A stretch of 64,000 bases of DNA. Source: Bacteroidia bacterium. Lineage in GTDB: Bacteria > Bacteroidota > Bacteroidia > J057. The stretch is from assembly GCA_041391665.1 (NCBI GenBank), contig JAWKNO010000003.1:868001-932000 (forward strand). The letters run 5' to 3'. Numbering within the stretch: the stretch's first letter is position 1; every line of letters starts with the position of its first letter. The notes under the pieces were generated by a model. The model was not told the origin of the DNA and made no database searches. It saw only the letters and a program-made list of their open reading frames with translations. This document shows, one piece after another, positions 8,855-17,781 of the stretch. The translations under genes and the position numbers were made by a program.

Positions 8855-9994
8855 TCAGCATTCCCCCGGCGCCAAAAACGCCTGATAATTTTCGGGGTTT
8901 ACTACTTTCAGTGAAGTGCCGGGATAGGTTTCCAGAAAACTACCCGGAAGCCGGGGTTGCTTTTTTGTATTCCATCTAAATTCGTATGCATGTAGTGCAC
9001 CGTCATATTCTTCCAGATAATCAATTTCCTGGTGACTTACAGTTCTCCAGAAATAGGTTTTTCCATAAAATCTGTGAAATACATTTCGTTTATGGCGTTC
9101 ACTGATGAGAAAATTTTCCCAAAGACCGCCAATATCTGTTCTCAATTCTGGCAGGCGATAATCTCCGATGACTGCATTCCGGATACCATTGTCGTAGAAA
9201 TAAATCTTACGGCTTTTTTTCAACTCGGTGCGGAGATTTCGGCTGAATGTAGGCAGGCGAAAAATAATAAATGATTTTTCCAGCAAATCTATATAACGCT
9301 GTACCGTCGAAATATCACTCGCTACTACTTCAGCCAGTTTGTTGTAAGAAGTTTCTGAGCCCACCTGAAGTGCCAGTGTCTGAAGCAGTTTTTCAAATAA
9401 TTCCGGCTTTCTCAGATCCTGAAACGAAAAAATGTCCTTATACAAATAACTGCCTGCAAGCTGATTGAGAATTTCGATTTCCTGTCCGGGATTTTTGACT
9501 ACCTCGGGGTACATGCCAAATATAAGTCGCCGGTGTAACAGGCGAGATTCCTCAAAAGCTCCATGAAATATCTCCATTTCATAAGTGGAAAAGGGCAAAA
9601 GCGTGTATTCCCACTTTCTGCCAGTAAGTGGTTCATTGATCTGACTGGACAATTCAAAAGAAGAAGATCCGCTGACCAGTATGCGGACGGTCTTCATCTG
9701 GTCCAGAATAATTTTTAAAGTCAATCCGATATTTTTCACCCGCTGCGCTTCATCAATCATTAACAGTTCTGCATTTCCCACCACATTCTGAAGGTTAGGC
9801 AACGTCTGTGTTTCCAACCTTGCTCTTACAGCGGCATCATCACAATCTAACCGCAGCACACGGAAATTACTTCGCCGGGCGACCTCATCCAAAAGCGTGG
9901 ATTTGCCCACCTGCCGTGGCCCTAATATCAGTACTGCTTTACCAGGTACAAGTTTTTCCTCGACCGTTTTCAATAAGACCCGATCTATATACAT
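8855..9994 (-). CDS. AAA_14/DUF4143 ATPase
   Basis: 379 residues. Walker A GPRQVGKST (about 26-34) and Walker B LLMIDEAQ (about 77-84) are intact, and VSGSSSFEL marks the sensor strand. From about residue 200 the DUF4143 part follows (SYNKLAEVVASDISTVQRYIDLLEKSFIIFRL, a winged-helix-like stretch, then IYFYDNGIRNAVIG and the nuclease-like fold with EIDYLEEYDG). Proteins of this architecture are common, highly mobile, single-gene ATPases whose substrate is unknown; a role in self/non-self or toxin-like functions has been proposed for some. The promoter region carries two near-identical palindromes (10022-10077), which suggests tight autoregulation or control by a dedicated repressor. Confidence 0.9.
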   Translation of the reverse strand: MYIDRVLLKTVEEKLVPGKAVLILGPRQVGKSTLLDEVARRSNFRVLRLDCDDAAVRARLETQTLPNLQNVVGNAELLMIDEAQRVKNIGLTLKIILDQMKTVRILVSGSSSFELSSQINEPLTGRKWEYTLLPFSTYEMEIFHGAFEESRLLHRRLIFGMYPEVVKNPGQEIEILNQLAGSYLYKDIFSFQDLRKPELFEKLLQTLALQVGSETSYNKLAEVVASDISTVQRYIDLLEKSFIIFRLPTFSRNLRTELKKSRKIYFYDNGIRNAVIGDYRLPELRTDIGGLWENFLISERHKRNVFHRFYGKTYFWRTVSHQEIDYLEEYDGALHAYEFRWNTKKQPRLPGSFLETYPGTSLKVVNPENYQAFLAPGEC

Positions 9995-10021
9995 AGCTTC
10001 TGTTTTAGCTCAAAATATGAA

Positions 10022-10077
10022 ATTTCCCGGTTATAACCGAGAAAAATAGCCATATTTCTCGGTTACAACCGGGAAAT
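10022..10077. promoter_or_regulatory. Double palindromic operator (two CGGTTATAACCG-type boxes)
   Basis: Two 23-bp arms (10022-10044 and 10055-10077) are inverted copies of each other with one mismatch. Each arm is built around the palindrome CGGTTATAACCG (second copy CGGTTACAACCG). The 10-base spacer contains AATAGC, and its inverse GCTATT occurs again just outside at 10081. The element starts 28 bases upstream of the ATPase start codon, where a repressor could block transcription. Confidence 0.75.
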
Positions 10078-10100
10078 ATAGCTATTTTGACTTGAGTACA

Positions 10101-10128
10101 AATAAAAAAGGCCCTCTTTCGAGGGCCT
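10101..10128 (-). terminator. Intrinsic terminator of the CHRD gene
   Basis: Read on the minus strand, the stem GGCCCTC/GAGGGCC (10110-10127) with loop GAAA is followed by a T-rich tract (the A-run at 10101-10109). It lies 28 bases after the stop codon of the CHRD protein gene. Confidence 0.85.
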
Positions 10129-10155
10129 CCCCATTAGCAATCGAAAAAAACCACG

Positions 10156-13100
10156 TTATCGTTTGATGACTTTCAGCGCCGGGATAGCAGCTTCAGTCTG
10201 TTCAAGTCTTACAAAATATATCCCTGAACCCAGGTCGCTGAAATTGATTTCGAGATCATTATGACCCGTACCAATCACTACCTGACGCGCTTCGACCGTG
10301 CGGCCAGCCATATCCATAACACGAAGGGTTGCACGAATATTTACCTGGCTTTCAACGATCATATGTGCCACGTCCTGTACTGGTGAAGGGAAAAACGAAA
10401 GGGTAAACTGATCGAAAATCAATTCGTCAAGCCCCGTCAGTCCGCTGCGCACCAGTTGTACAGTAGCGCCCATTCCCCCCGAAGCCACACTTCCATCTGA
10501 GGCTAAGGCTCTGTGATAAAGTGTTACCGTATCACCTACATTCACACCATACAGTGCAAGCAGGGAATCGATGATATCATAGGTGGTGGAGAAGGAGAGA
10601 TTGGTGAGTGTCTTCTGGCGCACGATCATCTGGGTAAACGCGCTGTCAAGCGCAAGCTCCCATGTATAGGTCAGGAGGTCATTGTCAGGGTCGCTGGCTG
10701 CTGACCAGTCTGCGGTAAATACGGAGTCTTCAGGCCCTACAATCTCTATGATCGCACCGTCTGACGGGGTAGTAATCACGGCATCGTCATTGGGGAAAAA
10801 ATTGATTTCCGGCAATACCTGTCCGCGGATTTCTCCGGAAGGATTGGCAGAGGAATGCACATTCCAGTAATAATTTCCGCTGCGGATATCGGCGATTTGT
10901 GCAGAGTCCAGCACATAACGGTTGCTGTCGGCTTCATACACACCGCCAAACTGGTCGGGGTCGATCGTGGGTTTGAGCCCGATTTTGACCCCGCCATTGG
11001 AGCCATTTGCGCCGATATGAAAGTGAGAGGCGGTATAGTTAAGCGAAAGCGCATTAAATGACCCTATGACCACAAGATTGTTACCGGTAAGTGTCAACTT
11101 CAATGCACCGGTCGCAGGAGAAGAAACCGTATTCAACTGGTTGTCTGCTTTTGCATGTGTTGTAAAATAGGTTGCAGCCAATGGCAATACCGCTCCTCTG
11201 ATTTCACCAGGCGTATTATTGACTGTGTGAATATTGACATACATTAGTCGGTTTAGCAGTGTATCAATCTGCCCGGGACGCGCTGTCAGGATATTGCTGG
11301 CGGCTTCAAATCTGCCCGATAAACCGCTGGTATCAGCGACAGTGACCAACGGAAGCTGGATGCCTCCGTTACGGCCGGGATAAGCAGCATGAAGATGAGC
11401 GCCACCTGCAACGTTAGGATTAAATGCGCTGTTGAGGTTGCTGAATGATCCACTCACAATCAAACGTGTACCTGTCCATTCAATATTGACAGCACCTGTC
11501 CCGTTGGTTTTTATAGGAACGGTCGAGCTGGTACCGGAAAGCGGAGCCACAAAATAACCCGTAGCTTCGTGAAGCAGTTGTCCTCTGATTTCTCCCGGTG
11601 CATAAAGGGTTGTATGAATATTGGCATACAACATCCTTGCTTTCAGCGTGTCGCGCATTCCGGCAGAGAGGGTGAAGGTATTGCTGTCTGCTTCAAATGT
11701 TCCGCCTTTATTATTGGGGTCAAGGGTAGGTTTGAGAGGGAAAACAATTCCGCCATTCGAACCTGCAAGTCCCAGATGAAGATGCGAACCACCTGCAACT
11801 GCAGGATTAAAATCGCCCTGAAGGTTATTAAATGAACCTGTTACAATCAGCTGGTTGCCCTGAATTTCGGCTTTGAGTGAGCCAAGACCGGTAGAGATGC
11901 GGGGAGAGACATCGTTGATACCGGATAGGAAACCATTCATCACAAATTGACTCTGAGGCAAAACCTGTCCGCGTATCTCTCCACCACCATTGGCAAAAGT
12001 GTGGATATTGGTATACATACGCCGGTTCATCAGGGTCTGTATTTGTGCAGCATTTACCGGAAAGGCATTGCTGTCTGCCAGAAAACGGCCAAATCTGCCA
12101 GTAGTATCCAACTCCAAATTCAGCGGAAAGGTAATCCCGCCATTGCGTCCGGCGATATTGGTATGGATATGTGCGCCACCGGCAACCGCAGTATTTACTG
12201 GCGAACTCAGATTTTGAAATGTTCCGCTCACAGTAAGTACAGAATCTTTATACTCCAAAATTGTCTGCCCTGTACCTCGGGTCGTAACTGGAGTGGGCTC
12301 ATTACTGCCCGACAGATGGGTACGGAAAGTCATTTGCGGCATATTCAGTACCTGACCTCTGATTTCACCGGAGGCAACGGTAGTAGAATGAATATTGGCA
12401 TACAACTCTCTGGCATACAGCAAATCTATCTGCGTCTGAGTCAGGGTAAAAGTATTGGAGTCGGCAAGGAATACCCCGCCCTTCAGGTTTCCGTCCACTG
12501 TAGGCTTGAGGGGAATCTGTATTCCGCCGGTTTCTCCGGCAAGACCTTTGTGAAAATGTGAACCACCTGCTGCCGCCGGATTAAAATCCCCATTCAATGT
12601 ATTAAATGATCCGGAAACAATCAGTTGGTTGCCCACAAGTTCGAGCAACAGAGAACCCTGCCCGTCAGAAATAACCGAAGGAACAGAATTGCTGCCAAAT
12701 AGACGTGCGCTGAAGTAATCGTCTGAAGCGGGAAGTAACTGCCCCCGAATTTCCCCTGAGCCGTATTTAGTCGTGTGAATATTGACATAATACTGACGGG
12801 AGTTGAGTGCGTCAATTTGTGCGGGAGTCAGAATAAATGTGTTGGAATCGCTAAGGAATACCCCGCCTTTCAGGTCAGCATCAAGCTCAGAGTTTAGCGG
12901 CAGTTGAATCCCGCCATTGCGGCCGGCATAGCCGAGATGGATATGCGCACCACCAGCCACATTCGCATTAAAATTGCCTACCAATCCGCTGAATGATCCG
13001 GAGACCACCAATATAGAGTCAGTAAGCACGGCAGTCACATCGCCCTTCGCCGGGGTAAGGATAGGAACAGAAGCCTGGTTCCCACTAAGTTGGGCAACAA

Positions 13101-13209
13101 ACGTAGTTTGCGCCTGAGCAAAAAATCCACTCAACAGGAATACCAGCGCGAATGCAGGTATTCTTGTTAAAAGTGAAAAGTGAAGTAGATTGAGTTGAGT
13201 TCTTTTCAT
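10156..13209 (-). CDS. T9SS-sorted protein with six tandem CHRD domains
   Basis: 1017 residues. A signal peptide (about 1-33, ending AQAQ) is followed by six CHRD domains of about 129 residues, ending near residues 157, 286, 415, 544, 673 and 797. Each carries the conserved His motif (AHIH or SHFH), a GGI(Q/T/V) turn and a closing NIHT...SGEIRGQ. After them comes an Ig/fibronectin-like module (about 805-930) and a type A T9SS sorting domain (FFPSPVQDVAHM ... LGSGIYFVRLEQ). CHRD domains were first defined in chordin and also occur in bacterial secreted proteins; their bacterial role is unknown. Odd- and even-numbered copies resemble each other more than their neighbours, so the array probably grew by duplicating a pair. 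Confidence 0.9.
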   Translation of the reverse strand: MKRTQLNLLHFSLLTRIPAFALVFLLSGFFAQAQTTFVAQLSGNQASVPILTPAKGDVTAVLTDSILVVSGSFSGLVGNFNANVAGGAHIHLGYAGRNGGIQLPLNSELDADLKGGVFLSDSNTFILTPAQIDALNSRQYYVNIHTTKYGSGEIRGQLLPASDDYFSARLFGSNSVPSVISDGQGSLLLELVGNQLIVSGSFNTLNGDFNPAAAGGSHFHKGLAGETGGIQIPLKPTVDGNLKGGVFLADSNTFTLTQTQIDLLYARELYANIHSTTVASGEIRGQVLNMPQMTFRTHLSGSNEPTPVTTRGTGQTILEYKDSVLTVSGTFQNLSSPVNTAVAGGAHIHTNIAGRNGGITFPLNLELDTTGRFGRFLADSNAFPVNAAQIQTLMNRRMYTNIHTFANGGGEIRGQVLPQSQFVMNGFLSGINDVSPRISTGLGSLKAEIQGNQLIVTGSFNNLQGDFNPAVAGGSHLHLGLAGSNGGIVFPLKPTLDPNNKGGTFEADSNTFTLSAGMRDTLKARMLYANIHTTLYAPGEIRGQLLHEATGYFVAPLSGTSSTVPIKTNGTGAVNIEWTGTRLIVSGSFSNLNSAFNPNVAGGAHLHAAYPGRNGGIQLPLVTVADTSGLSGRFEAASNILTARPGQIDTLLNRLMYVNIHTVNNTPGEIRGAVLPLAATYFTTHAKADNQLNTVSSPATGALKLTLTGNNLVVIGSFNALSLNYTASHFHIGANGSNGGVKIGLKPTIDPDQFGGVYEADSNRYVLDSAQIADIRSGNYYWNVHSSANPSGEIRGQVLPEINFFPNDDAVITTPSDGAIIEIVGPEDSVFTADWSAASDPDNDLLTYTWELALDSAFTQMIVRQKTLTNLSFSTTYDIIDSLLALYGVNVGDTVTLYHRALASDGSVASGGMGATVQLVRSGLTGLDELIFDQFTLSFFPSPVQDVAHMIVESQVNIRATLRVMDMAGRTVEARQVVIGTGHNDLEINFSDLGSGIYFVRLEQTEAAIPALKVIKR

Positions 13210-13551
13210 AAGTAAGTGTAAGTAGTTTGAGATTGCTGGTAAGCCGCTTATTCACGCGAAACCCCGCCCTTGTTATGACTTAGGCAGGGTGTTCGCTTCT
13301 GAATTGGAGAGCTATGGTAAACGTACCTACACCTTTACTTAGAAGGAAAAAATTGATGTTGTAACGGTAATTCCTTATACTGAAACGGGAAAAAGTATGA
13401 CTGAAGCGGAAAAGGGGTATACTTCTTACCTGGTTCGGCAGCAATCACTCCTATAAATTTGATATTGAAGTGTAGGTGAAAATAGAATAACTTGTTACCA
13501 GGATTAGAAAAATTCAAACATAATCATTCATGAATTCCGTATAAAAAACGG
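13210..13551. other. Intergenic region between the CHRD gene and the toxin-antitoxin pair
   Basis: No convincing gene. A 60-codon open stretch on the minus strand (13335-13517) is of biased composition (Phe/Lys/Pro) and shows no recognisable feature. The region should hold the promoter of the CHRD gene, but no clear TAnnTTTG box is seen on that strand. Confidence 0.5.
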
Positions 13552-13559
13552 TATATTTG
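13552..13559 (+). promoter_or_regulatory. -7 box of the toxin-antitoxin operon
   Basis: TATATTTG fits the Bacteroidota -7 consensus TAnnTTTG exactly and lies 19 bases before the antitoxin start, implying a short leader. An inverted CCGT/ACGG pair just upstream (about 13537-13551) could be part of an autoregulatory operator. Confidence 0.55.
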
Positions 13560-13578
13560 AATTAACAAACGATAAGAT

Positions 13579-13791
13579 ATGGACTCTCCACTTCATCTTA
13601 CCATTCCACTCTCTTTTAATCAGCTTTTTGACCTGATCAAACAACTCCCTGTTCAGGATAAAAAACGGTTATTGTCCTTTCTACTAATCAATAGTACAGA
13701 GGATGCACCACTTACTCATCTGGCTGCGGAATCCACATTAGCCAAAGATTGGAACAAACCCGAAGAAGACCTTGCATGGGAAAATTTGTAA
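13579..13791 (+). CDS. Antitoxin-like protein of a MazF-type toxin-antitoxin pair
   Basis: 70 residues. The first half (IPLSFNQLFDLIKQLPVQDKKRLLSFL) is a helical segment of the sort found in small Bacteroidota antitoxins related to DUF2281. The second half ends in an acidic, Trp-containing tail (AKDWNKPEEDLAWENL) typical of the part that wraps around and blocks a MazF-like toxin. The stop codon overlaps the start of the toxin gene by 16 bases, which is usual translational coupling in such pairs. The family assignment is by pattern and context, not a firm match. Confidence 0.75.
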   Translation: MDSPLHLTIPLSFNQLFDLIKQLPVQDKKRLLSFLLINSTEDAPLTHLAAESTLAKDWNKPEEDLAWENL

Positions 13792-14106
13792 AAGGGGATG
13801 TAGTTGTAATTCCTTTCCCGTTTTCGGATCTATCTGGCTCGAAAAAAACGTCCTGCTCTTGTATTAGCAGATTTGCCGGGTGATGATATTATTCTCTGCC
13901 AGATTACCAGTCAGTCTTCCAATGACCCATATGCATTACCATTGACATCTCATGACTTTCTGTCTGGTTCATTGCCTTCAAACAGTTTTATACGACCTTC
14001 CCGGATATTTACGGCAGACAAAAATATCATTTTGAAAAAAGCCGGGACTCTTCGCACATCTCACACAGCAACAGTAACAAAAAAAATTATTGATATCCTG
14101 ACCTAA
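13776..14106 (+). pseudogene. MazF/PemK-like toxin gene with a frameshift in an A7 run
   Basis: Translation from the ATG at 13776 gives MGKFVKGDVVVIPFPFSDL, a classical MazF/PemK beginning, then after SGSKK runs out of frame and stops early at about 13884. Removing one A from the run of seven at 13842-13848 restores KKRPALVLADLPGDDII and continues to a stop at 14106, giving a normal 109-residue toxin (ILCQITSQ, SFIRPSRIFTADK, ending KKIIDILT). Either the gene is inactivated, the extra A is a sequencing error, or polymerase slippage on A7 makes a fraction of active toxin. If functional it would be a ribosome-independent mRNA endonuclease. Confidence 0.8.
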
Positions 14107-14121
14107 CGGACTGCGAAAACA

Positions 14122-14898
14122 TCACTCCGCCCCCCCTGTAAGCCAGCGCTTGAAAGTCGCAGCTCTTTCGGAACTGACAATCGTATCGTCATCCACAGGT
14201 GGATTGAGGTTGATTTTGACCCGGGATTTCGAGTAGGTAAACATCTGGTCTATGGCGGCAATGTTGATGATAAATTTCCGGTTGATACGGAAAAACTTTT
14301 TGGGATCCAACATAGCGTCCAACTGATCGAGGTTGTAGTCCACGGGATAATTTTTCCCGCCGTGAGTTTTCATAAAAGTGACCCTCGAATCCACATAAAA
14401 ATAGGCGGCCTCAGCGATTTCAATGGCCTTGATATGCTGCCCATACCGGATAACCAGTCGCTGCGGGTATTCTGTTTTATTTTTTTCTAATGCTTCGGCG
14501 AGTTTTGCGTAGTCGAGATTTTCCAAAACCAGCTTATTTTTGTCGTAAATCTGCCGGAATTTTTCTAAGCTGGTGCTCAACTCTTCCTTTTTAATGGGTT
14601 TAAGCAAATAGTCCACGCTATTTACCTTAAATGCCCTGACCGCATACTCGTCATATGCTGTTGTAAAAATAATCGGTGCCTTGACTTCCACTTCCGAAAA
14701 AATATCAAATGAGGAGCCATCAGCCAAATGGATGTCCAGCATGATCAGATCCGGATGAGGATGTACGCGAAACCATTCTATAGCAGCCTCGACGCTGTCG
14801 AGCACAGCCACGATTTCAGAATCGGGCGAGATTTCGGCAATCATTTTTTCCAGCCTTTGGGAGGCGTTGAGTTCGTCTTCGATGATAAGGATTTTCAT
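14122..14898 (-). CDS. LytTR-family response regulator
   Basis: 258 residues. An N-terminal receiver domain (about 1-120) has the acidic pair ED (residues 7-8), phospho-acceptor Asp55 in LIMLDIHLAD, Thr in TTAYDEYA and Lys in YLLKPI. The C-terminal LytTR DNA-binding domain (about 145-250) shows RLVIRYGQHIKAI, AYFYVDSRVTFM and FFRINRKFIINI. The start codon overlaps the stop codon of the upstream sensor kinase by four bases (14895-14898), so the two are co-translated cognates. LytTR regulators usually bind pairs of 9-10 bp direct repeats; the targets are not identified here. Confidence 0.95.
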   Translation of the reverse strand: MKILIIEDELNASQRLEKMIAEISPDSEIVAVLDSVEAAIEWFRVHPHPDLIMLDIHLADGSSFDIFSEVEVKAPIIFTTAYDEYAVRAFKVNSVDYLLKPIKKEELSTSLEKFRQIYDKNKLVLENLDYAKLAEALEKNKTEYPQRLVIRYGQHIKAIEIAEAAYFYVDSRVTFMKTHGGKNYPVDYNLDQLDAMLDPKKFFRINRKFIINIAAIDQMFTYSKSRVKINLNPPVDDDTIVSSERAATFKRWLTGGAE

Positions 14899-17750
14899 AT
14901 CACTGGGGTTTTCAACAAAGGAATATGTACCATAAACTGTGTTTGGGTAACCTCTATAATCACTTCCTGGTCGGATAACAACCGGTAGCGGTGTACAATG
15001 TTTTGAAGTCCCATTTGTGTGGATGGCGCTTTTTCCCGCCGAACCTGGAGGTTATTGTGTACAGTCAGATACCCGTCCTTTTGGGCGTTTATTTCGACAT
15101 AGAGGGGTTTGGACCTGGAGACTATATTGTGTTTTAAGGCGTTTTCAACGAGGAGTTGCAGGGTAAGTGGTGGCACGTTGCAGTCCGTCAGAAGCGATTC
15201 TTCCAAATTTATCTTTACATCAAAATTATCGCCATACCGCTGTTTCTGGAGAAACCGAAAATTTTCAAAAAGCGTGAGTTCTTCCTGAAGCGAAATGACT
15301 GACTGATGTCGGTAAGCCAGAATATTGCGAAACAGGTCAGATAACTTCTCCACATATTTTACCGCGACATCCTGGTCATTTTCGATAATGGAAATAAGGG
15401 TATTAAAACTGTTGAATAGAAAATGTGGATTGATCTGGCTCTTCAGGGTCTCAAACTGTGACTCGATTTTTTCTTTTTCCAGACGTTCTGTTCGCCGAAG
15501 TCGTTTCTCACGATCCTTTACCCAAATATAGGTGATTGAGATTCCAAAGGTTATGCTCAACAGAAAAAACCACCAGGTCTGCCAAAAGGGTTCATTGATG
15601 TGAAAACTATAACTCACTTCTCTTGATCGGGAAAAATCGCCCAGCAAGGATGCGCGCAATTCAAACGTATAGGTTCCCGGAGGAAGACTCGGATAAATGG
15701 CCTGCTGGTTGCGCGATTCCACCCAATCTATATCATACCCCACCAACCGGTGCTGATAACGGACATTCCTTGGTGCCTGATACCACAGACCTACATAGTT
15801 AAAGCTTACATGATTTTCGTTATGCGCAAGGTGCATCGGATCTCTTTCACCCATATCGTCCAGAAAAATTTTAACATCAGTAATTCTCGTAGCCGGTGCA
15901 AACTGGATCTGCGTTTGAGATTGACTAAAGCGTATCAGCTTGCCCTCAGCGCCGATCCACAACCGGCCATTTTCGTCGCGATCGATGACATTTAATTCTT
16001 CCCCGATATTACTTACCCCGACATCTTCTTTCAACTCGACAATACGCCCGGAAGAAGGGTAATACATATCAATATGAGAGGGATAGGTGATCAGCAAAGC
16101 ATGATCATTTACCACAGCAAATGAAGAAATAGTGGCAGCATCTGTCTTCACAAATACCCCCTTCTCTTCTTTACCATTTGCAGCAATCATACAGACGCCT
16201 TTTTCTTCTGTGCTAAACCAGAGATTCCCGGCAGGATCTTCGTCTATCCCAAACACGGTCTCCCGGTTGAGTTCATGGATCGTGCGAATTTCCCCATTTT
16301 CCCAAACGCTTACCCCTTTTCCGTCAGTGGCAAACCATACCCGCCCCTTTTTATCCACAAACACTTTATATATATAGTCGATACTGAGCCCATCTGACCG
16401 GCTATAGCGGTCAAATCCCACCACCTTTCCATTATCACCCAGCCGGAAACGGGAGGCACCGCCAAAAGTCGCAAACCACACTTCATTCCCTTTTCCATCA
16501 ATAGACATTACATGGTCATTGGCAAGGCCATCAACTTCTGTATAATGTCGTCGCTGGCCGGTTTTTACTTCCAGACGCCACACCCCATCGCCAATTGTAC
16601 CCAGCCAAAGGCTTCCCGTCTCATCTTCATATATGCTCACAATATTGGCGGAAAACCCTTCGGCGGTCTTTTCAATTTTTCCTGTATGCCGGTCAAAGCA
16701 AAATAGCCCGTCCTCTGTACTATACCAGACACAATCCTTCCCGCAATGGATGCTGAGCACCTGCTTGTCCACCGGTACAAAAGCAAGCGATTCGAAAGTA
16801 CTCTGTATTCCTCTGCTATGAACAGAAGTCCAGACATTGCCTTCATGGTCTGCCAACAGATCATATACCTGTGTCTTTTCATTTCTGATCTGATGAAATT
16901 GCCCATCTTCCCAGATAAACAAATCATCGTGGTCGGTTCCGATCCAAACAGATGTAGCCAGAGGCAACAGACAGGAAACCGCTCCGCCAGGCCAGTCCGG
17001 AAGCCCGTAAAACTTTTTCTCTGAAAGATTATACCGCCCCACCCCACCATCATACATTCCGATCCACATATCTCCGGAAGGGGAATACACCAGCTCCCTG
17101 ACAATATTGTCTGTAAGCCCGTCTTTCAGATTGAGGACTTCAACGATCTTTTTTCCCTTTTCCAGATAACATATGCCGATTCCCCTGTCCGTACCTGCCC
17201 ATATTCTTTTTTTATTGTCACGGGCAATCACATACACATCGTTTTCAGGCAAACCATCATCTGTGTCAAAAGAATACAGGCGGTGGTTGTACAGATAATA
17301 TAAACCTTCCCCGTAAGTGGCGATCCAGAGATTCCCGTCAATATCTTCCTGAAAACCGGTAATGGCAACGGAAGGCGTTCCTTCTTCCGGCGAAAATGCA
17401 GTAACCACTCCGCCTGAAAGAATGTCTATTTTTCCCGATTCATAGCCTATCCACATTTGCTGGTCGGCACTTTGATAAATAGCTGTAACCGATCTTTCTG
17501 TGAGTGAATCAGAAACAAGTACAGCCCGCCAGTTGAGGCCGTCATAGGAAAACAGACCAGACTTTGTACCTGCCCATACAAATCCATTGCTGTCCTGAAA
17601 AAGCAGTCTGGCAGGTATATTTTCTCCGGGAGAAACATGAGAGACCAATACAGGCATTTGGCCACGCGATTCCACCATGATACACAGGAAAACACTGACC
17701 TGGAAAAGGACAATCAGCCAGTGGAACAGGGGATTTCTGTATAAATACAT
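14895..17750 (-). CDS. Two-component regulator propeller histidine kinase (LytS-type)
   Basis: 951 residues. A signal anchor (about 1-28) is followed by roughly 600 residues of two-component regulator propeller repeats (W-(I/V)-G-T and GLP/GLS-N-(D/V) phrases such as GLPENDVYVIARDNKKRIWAG). Then come a Y_Y_Y domain (about 660-735, NHVSFNYVGLWYQAP ... LPPGTYTFELRA), one membrane helix (about 740-760) and a His_kinase/HATPase module: QINPHFLFNSFNTL carries the phospho-acceptor His, and PPLTLQLLVENALKHN is the N box. It senses a ligand outside the inner membrane and passes phosphate to the overlapping LytTR regulator. Kinases of this design often control polysaccharide use, but no such genes adjoin it. 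Confidence 0.93.
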   Translation of the reverse strand: MYLYRNPLFHWLIVLFQVSVFLCIMVESRGQMPVLVSHVSPGENIPARLLFQDSNGFVWAGTKSGLFSYDGLNWRAVLVSDSLTERSVTAIYQSADQQMWIGYESGKIDILSGGVVTAFSPEEGTPSVAITGFQEDIDGNLWIATYGEGLYYLYNHRLYSFDTDDGLPENDVYVIARDNKKRIWAGTDRGIGICYLEKGKKIVEVLNLKDGLTDNIVRELVYSPSGDMWIGMYDGGVGRYNLSEKKFYGLPDWPGGAVSCLLPLATSVWIGTDHDDLFIWEDGQFHQIRNEKTQVYDLLADHEGNVWTSVHSRGIQSTFESLAFVPVDKQVLSIHCGKDCVWYSTEDGLFCFDRHTGKIEKTAEGFSANIVSIYEDETGSLWLGTIGDGVWRLEVKTGQRRHYTEVDGLANDHVMSIDGKGNEVWFATFGGASRFRLGDNGKVVGFDRYSRSDGLSIDYIYKVFVDKKGRVWFATDGKGVSVWENGEIRTIHELNRETVFGIDEDPAGNLWFSTEEKGVCMIAANGKEEKGVFVKTDAATISSFAVVNDHALLITYPSHIDMYYPSSGRIVELKEDVGVSNIGEELNVIDRDENGRLWIGAEGKLIRFSQSQTQIQFAPATRITDVKIFLDDMGERDPMHLAHNENHVSFNYVGLWYQAPRNVRYQHRLVGYDIDWVESRNQQAIYPSLPPGTYTFELRASLLGDFSRSREVSYSFHINEPFWQTWWFFLLSITFGISITYIWVKDREKRLRRTERLEKEKIESQFETLKSQINPHFLFNSFNTLISIIENDQDVAVKYVEKLSDLFRNILAYRHQSVISLQEELTLFENFRFLQKQRYGDNFDVKINLEESLLTDCNVPPLTLQLLVENALKHNIVSRSKPLYVEINAQKDGYLTVHNNLQVRREKAPSTQMGLQNIVHRYRLLSDQEVIIEVTQTQFMVHIPLLKTPVI

Positions 17751-17781
17751 GGGGTGGTCTCTCCTAAAATTACAGATTCAT

